From Phycomyces nitens (taxonomy: Eukaryota > Mucoromycota > Mucoromycetes > Mucorales > Phycomycetaceae), in contig JAHRBC010000004.1 in the NCBI GenBank assembly GCA_022702545.1, positions 3,410,001 through 3,474,000 of the forward strand: 64,000 nucleotides of DNA, given 5' to 3'. Shown one piece after another: positions 60,536 to 64,000 of this stretch (positions are counted from its first letter, which is position 1; each line of letters starts with the position of its first letter). The notes under the pieces are model-generated. The model ran no database searches and had not been told where the DNA came from. It worked only from the letters and a program-made list of their open reading frames with translations. The position numbers and the translations under genes are program-made.

Positions 60536-62224
60536 AATTTACAGATTCTGGTATTTATTCAATTGTAAGTATTTGTCTGATAGTAATCACTCTATAGAAT
60601 ATAGTTGTTCATGTATCAACATACATTTTACTATTTAGTGTTAAGGTCTGCTTGAAAAAAATCTTTGAGTATTTTGATTATAAATATAAAAATGAATTGT
60701 TATTCTTATGACATATCAATCAAGCAGAGGATCTATCTGTGTTCCAGTCGGTACTTGCCCGATATCAATAAATGTTGTCTATCTTAATATTTATAAAATC
60801 TAGATTTGACAATGATACATATATATATATAATTATTATTTAATATCTTCAGATCTTTAGTTTGATTAATTACTTGAATATTCATTCCAACCATATAACT
60901 AAATATTCATTCGTTTTATAAAATAATATCTTTTACGAGTATGCCTATTTCTATTGTTTTTATATTTTTATTTCCTAAACCATTCATGTAGCACTGAGAG
61001 TACAACGAATATTACAGACTGCATTTGCGCACAGTGTGTTAATCGCCTTTTTTGCATACTTGGTATTCACAACAAACATATTTTTCTTTTTTTATTTTCA
61101 AAAAAAATACGTAATCATCTCTCAGATTCTACGGCTATTTCAAGGATTGTTTTTTATTCATCCATTTTTTTCTTTCTCTACTTTTTATTATCATCCAAGT
61201 ACTTCTTCTAAAGCGCGGTTTGCTATATATACTCCTGGCAAACAAAATCAAAATCATTCTGGTATACAAAGATAAGTACTATGTTCTTTATTACATTCGA
61301 TTATTTTTCTTACTGATATATATTTTATTAGAAATGTTATGTATCTATATAGCCGCCCTCCAGAAATTCATACCTCTAGTAAGTATATATACTTGAAAAA
61401 TATTTTTTAATATCCTTACTCATTGCTATCTCTACTTAGTATTCTATTTCAAAAGTTTGTCTTTGCCTTTATTAAATCAAAGTATTCAAGATTTCCAAGG
61501 ACTATATATAATAAGTAAGCTGGTATAAATATTTAATAATTTTTCTCATAATATTCTCTAGCTCTAAAAAGATATCAAGCAAATCAAGGAAGCAAGGTAT
61601 TATATAATTTGATTAATAGTATTAAAATCAATCATATTAATAACATTTGCTATTTATTATAGAATATATCCATAAAGCAAGTATCTACATCTCTCTCATA
61701 CAATCAAGAATTATATATATATATATTAGAATAAATATTATAGAGCAATTATTATTATGAGCGATTCTTTTTATTCAAAATAAAAATAAAAATAAAAATA
61801 AAAATATATTCCTACAAACCAATTTCCAATTGAGAATATTATTTTTAGAATTAAGACCAAAAAGAACAGCTTTTCCGAAGCAATTGATCGAATCATTGCC
61901 ATCAAAAAATGCAAAACACTGCTGTTATTACGTGCCTAGATATATGTTCTTCTCAGACAGGTGTTCTCAAACAGTACATGTTTTTTTCTTAATTTGTAAT
62001 AGTATGTATGTTTGCTTTTGGAATAGAGTTTATACACAATCTTTATAACTAAGCTCACACCGAATTTTCAAATCTGACATGTTAATATATAATATCTGGT
62101 CAGTTATTCTTTAACATACTGACTGGGCATTTATTAAAATTTATCTATCAGATATTAAATTAATACATAAAATTACAATTATAAACTTTTAATATTGTAA
62201 TGATTTAGATTATTTTTTGCAGTG
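60536..62224 (+). other. E1 tail with candidate micro-exons
   Basis: Gene-poor tail like that of family A. Good GT..AG introns are seen on the plus strand at 61262-61331, 61379-61439 (GTAAGTATAT..CTTAG), 61515-61561 (GTAAGC..CTCTAG) and 61597-61662, enclosing exons of 47, 75 and 35 nt. The joined sequence is open for about 45 codons (SSKARFAIYTPGKQ to IPLYSISKVCLCLY). No similarity to the family A third gene was obvious by eye. 60640-60960 and 61740-62200 are AT-rich with a AAATA microsatellite near 61780. Confidence 0.35.
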
Positions 62225-62290
62225 ATAAGGCATATTGGCATAGGGTATAGGGTATAGGGTATAAGGCATAGGGTATAAGGCATAGGGCTT
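62225..62290. repeat. Short tandem repeat CATAGGGTATAGGGTATA
   Basis: Imperfect units of TATAGGG and GGCATAAGG type next to the E1 right end; the same kind of sequence (TTGGCATAAGGCATA) lies left of E1 at 55872-55886, so E1 inserted into this array. Confidence 0.75.
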
Positions 62291-62295
62291 AAACT

Positions 62296-64000
62296 TTAGT
62301 TTCTTCTAAATACTTCTTTGTATACGATGTTGTTTGTAAATACAGGACTGGTTACAGTGTTAGGGTCATATGAGGTATCAAGCATAATTTTGATTGCAGA
62401 TGGTCTGCAAACTCGAGAGAGAGCAACATAGAGTTGGCCATGACCAAACACTGGGGATGGAAGATATAATCCAACACTATCCAGTGTTTGTCCTTGGGAC
62501 TTGTTGATTGTCATTGCAAAAGCAAGACGAACAGGGAATTGGCACCGTTGAAAGTTGATTGATGATACTGTTTCGGATAGATTGAGCTTAATTTTAGGGA
62601 TTAGAGCTACCTTTCCAGCATGAGATCCAGTAACAATGGTAGCTTTGATTACAAATCTTTGTAAAGAATCGCAAATCAAGCGTGTACCATTGCATAACCC
62701 ATTCTTTGGATCCAAATTTCTCAAGAGCATTATTGGACACCCTTTCTTGAGTCGAAGACTATGAGGGGGCAGAGATCCGGGGTCAATTGTGTTCAGGAAT
62801 TCGATTGGGTATGCAAGCTGATCATCTTCATTATTGCCTTCATCAATACTCTTGAATTCGTGAGCTTCGCCAGGAAACTGGTTCAAGAGGATATTGTTGA
62901 TAGTGTTAACATCATGATTCTTTGGTGTAAGTATTGCATGACACATGAGGAAATCGGCATTTTCTGCATTTGCAATCAGATTAGGGAAAATAGCACTGGC
63001 CAGGTGAAGGAGATTACGGCCGGGAATTAGCATCGTTTGAGGTATAGGAAGGGTATCTGGTTCACCGGTTGTGGGAACAACACCACTACCAACATGCAAG
63101 AGAAAGGCGGCAAAGTGTCTGAGCTCAGCTGCTTCTTCAGGGCTACTTGCTTGGGCTATTCTCATGCTTGCTTTGAGTGAGAGTGTGATAACATCTCTCC
63201 AGGCTGGAGCACGGTTTATACACTGAGAAACTATCTGGGCTCTTGATGCTCTCGGTATTACGGGGAGAACCTGTCTAAAATCACCTCCAAACACAAATAA
63301 CTTCCCTCCAAAAGCCACATTTTCGAGTGCAGGGTCAACAGACTTCATAATATCTTGCATTGATCTACTGACGGCATTGAAGATATCTTTGCTAATCATC
63401 GATGCTTCATCCCAGATGATTAGTTCAGTCTTTCTCAACAAATTTGCAACTTGTGAATTCGCAGAAATTGAACACATTGACAGGGTATCAATTTCCAGTG
63501 GGATCTTGAACTGAGAATGAGCAGTACGACCACCATCTAGCAAAAGGGCAGCAATGCCACTTGCTGCGACTGCCAGAGCAATGTTTCCTTGTCGGCGTAC
63601 TTTGCAAAGAAGAGCATTAAACAAAAATGTCTTTCCAGTTCCACCTGGACCGTCAACAAAAAACAAACGTGGAGAAGTTTGGCTTGCATTTAATGCTTCT
63701 ACGACTGTATCATATGCTGCTTTCTGGTGGGTGTTGAAAGACAGACTGTCAGGATCAGGCATAAGCGCAGCCTCGGCACAAAGATCATCTTGCTCATGAA
63801 TAAGTGTTCTTAATCCTCGACGATGTACTGTCTGAACTGATATGTCTGGCATAGGAGGAAGAGTGAACCCGCTGAATGAAGTAATCGAGAGAGAGTTTGC
63901 GGACATATGGCTCTCAATGTCCCAAAGGCACCTGTCATACATTTCTTGTGTTGCTTCAAGAGAAAGATTATCTTGTTCAATTCTGGCCGAATGCAGATAA
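62296..64000 (-). CDS. Helitron helicase (PIF1-type), C-terminal part, runs off right edge
   Basis: Minus-strand frame open from the window edge to a stop at 62296. PIF1-like helicase motifs are present in order: Walker A GPGGTGKT, DEASMISKD (Walker B), FGGDFRQVLPV, CPIMLLRNLDP, and the C-terminal MTINKSQGQTLDSVGLYL and GQLYVALSRV. In Helitrons this domain is fused behind the Rep domain and unwinds DNA during rolling-circle transposition. No stop or frameshift is visible. It is on the same strand as the Helitron at the left but covers a different part of the protein, so whether they are the same family cannot be tested here. The Helitron 3' end (CTRR plus hairpin) was not located. Confidence 0.9.
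   Translation of the reverse strand, partial: YLHSARIEQDNLSLEATQEMYDRCLWDIESHMSANSLSITSFSGFTLPPMPDISVQTVHRRGLRTLIHEQDDLCAEAALMPDPDSLSFNTHQKAAYDTVVEALNASQTSPRLFFVDGPGGTGKTFLFNALLCKVRRQGNIALAVAASGIAALLLDGGRTAHSQFKIPLEIDTLSMCSISANSQVANLLRKTELIIWDEASMISKDIFNAVSRSMQDIMKSVDPALENVAFGGKLFVFGGDFRQVLPVIPRASRAQIVSQCINRAPAWRDVITLSLKASMRIAQASSPEEAAELRHFAAFLLHVGSGVVPTTGEPDTLPIPQTMLIPGRNLLHLASAIFPNLIANAENADFLMCHAILTPKNHDVNTINNILLNQFPGEAHEFKSIDEGNNEDDQLAYPIEFLNTIDPGSLPPHSLRLKKGCPIMLLRNLDPKNGLCNGTRLICDSLQRFVIKATIVTGSHAGKVALIPKIKLNLSETVSSINFQRCQFPVRLAFAMTINKSQGQTLDSVGLYLPSPVFGHGQLYVALSRVCRPSAIKIMLDTSYDPNTVTSPVFTNNIVYKEVFRRN

Larger units (their letters stand above)
55887..62224 (+). mobile_element. E1: complete CACTA/EnSpm element (6338 bp)
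   Basis: Ends CACTGCAAAAATCAATTT and, reversed, CACTGCAAAAAATAATCT, with an ATA duplication (55884-55886 and 62225-62227). It sits inside a GGCATA-type tandem repeat. Gene order and exon lengths match family A, while proteins and ends have diverged, so it is a sister family. Both recognised genes are open, so it is the best candidate for an active element in this window. Confidence 0.93.

Noticed and set aside
62225..62290. Telomere-like repeat (TATAGGG units)
   Set aside because: Short, imperfect and internal, between a transposon and a Helitron gene; units are not the usual TTAGGG and both flanks are transposons.
1..64000. LTR or LINE retroelements
   Set aside because: No reverse transcriptase, integrase or gag-like motif and no long terminal repeats were seen; repeats found are inverted termini of DNA elements.

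Overview
This 64 kb window is AT-rich eukaryotic DNA made almost wholly of nested transposable elements. No confident host gene, rRNA, tRNA or CRISPR array was seen. Short GT..AG introns (about 50-80 nt), Helitrons with a fused Rep/helicase, Tnp2-type CACTA elements and a piggyBac relative together suggest a fungus, most likely early-diverging (Mucoromycota). That placement is inference from the element families, not from a marker gene.

Layout. (1) 1-16739: a decayed Helitron on the minus strand, cut just after its two catalytic tyrosines by a 12.9 kb nest (1103-13988) of elements called D here. D elements are CACTA-like, with CACTACGGC termini and 3-bp target duplications. The nest has three levels plus a 3.61 kb tandem duplication. 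(2) 17005-22876: a piggyBac-like element with TTAA sites, whose transposase is split by another D (17525-20860, duplication CTG). (3) 22877-24068: a minisatellite, D fragments and an orphan CACTA-like end. (4) 24069-28252: A3, a truncated minus-oriented copy of a 6.8 kb CACTA family called A. (5) 28253-44203: A2, a full-length A copy with two further transposons in its transposase gene: C (29412-34324, duplication TAA) and B (35552-39773, duplication AT). Subtracting both leaves 6811 bp, the length of A1. (6) 44999-51809: A1, a complete A element with duplication TAA, inside an old D-like copy. (7) 52249-55426: a degenerate D copy. (8) 55887-62224: E1, a complete 6.3 kb relative of family A with duplication ATA. 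(9) 62296-64000: the helicase half of another Helitron, running off the right edge.

Families A and E share a three-gene plan. A spliced 958-961 aa Tnp2-type transposase has a 148-nt zinc-finger first exon. A four-exon accessory gene on the opposite strand converges on it. The tail beyond, long enough to pass for noncoding, holds a chain of very small exons between good introns. In family A the last exons of this chain stay in one reading frame between divergent copies, which suggests an undescribed third protein gene with tandemly duplicated micro-exons. D elements lack a complete transposase but keep a spliced gene fragment, dense ACGGTAG subterminal repeats and perfect 3-bp duplications, so an unseen source of transposase probably moved them.

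All family names are from memory of motifs; no search was run.
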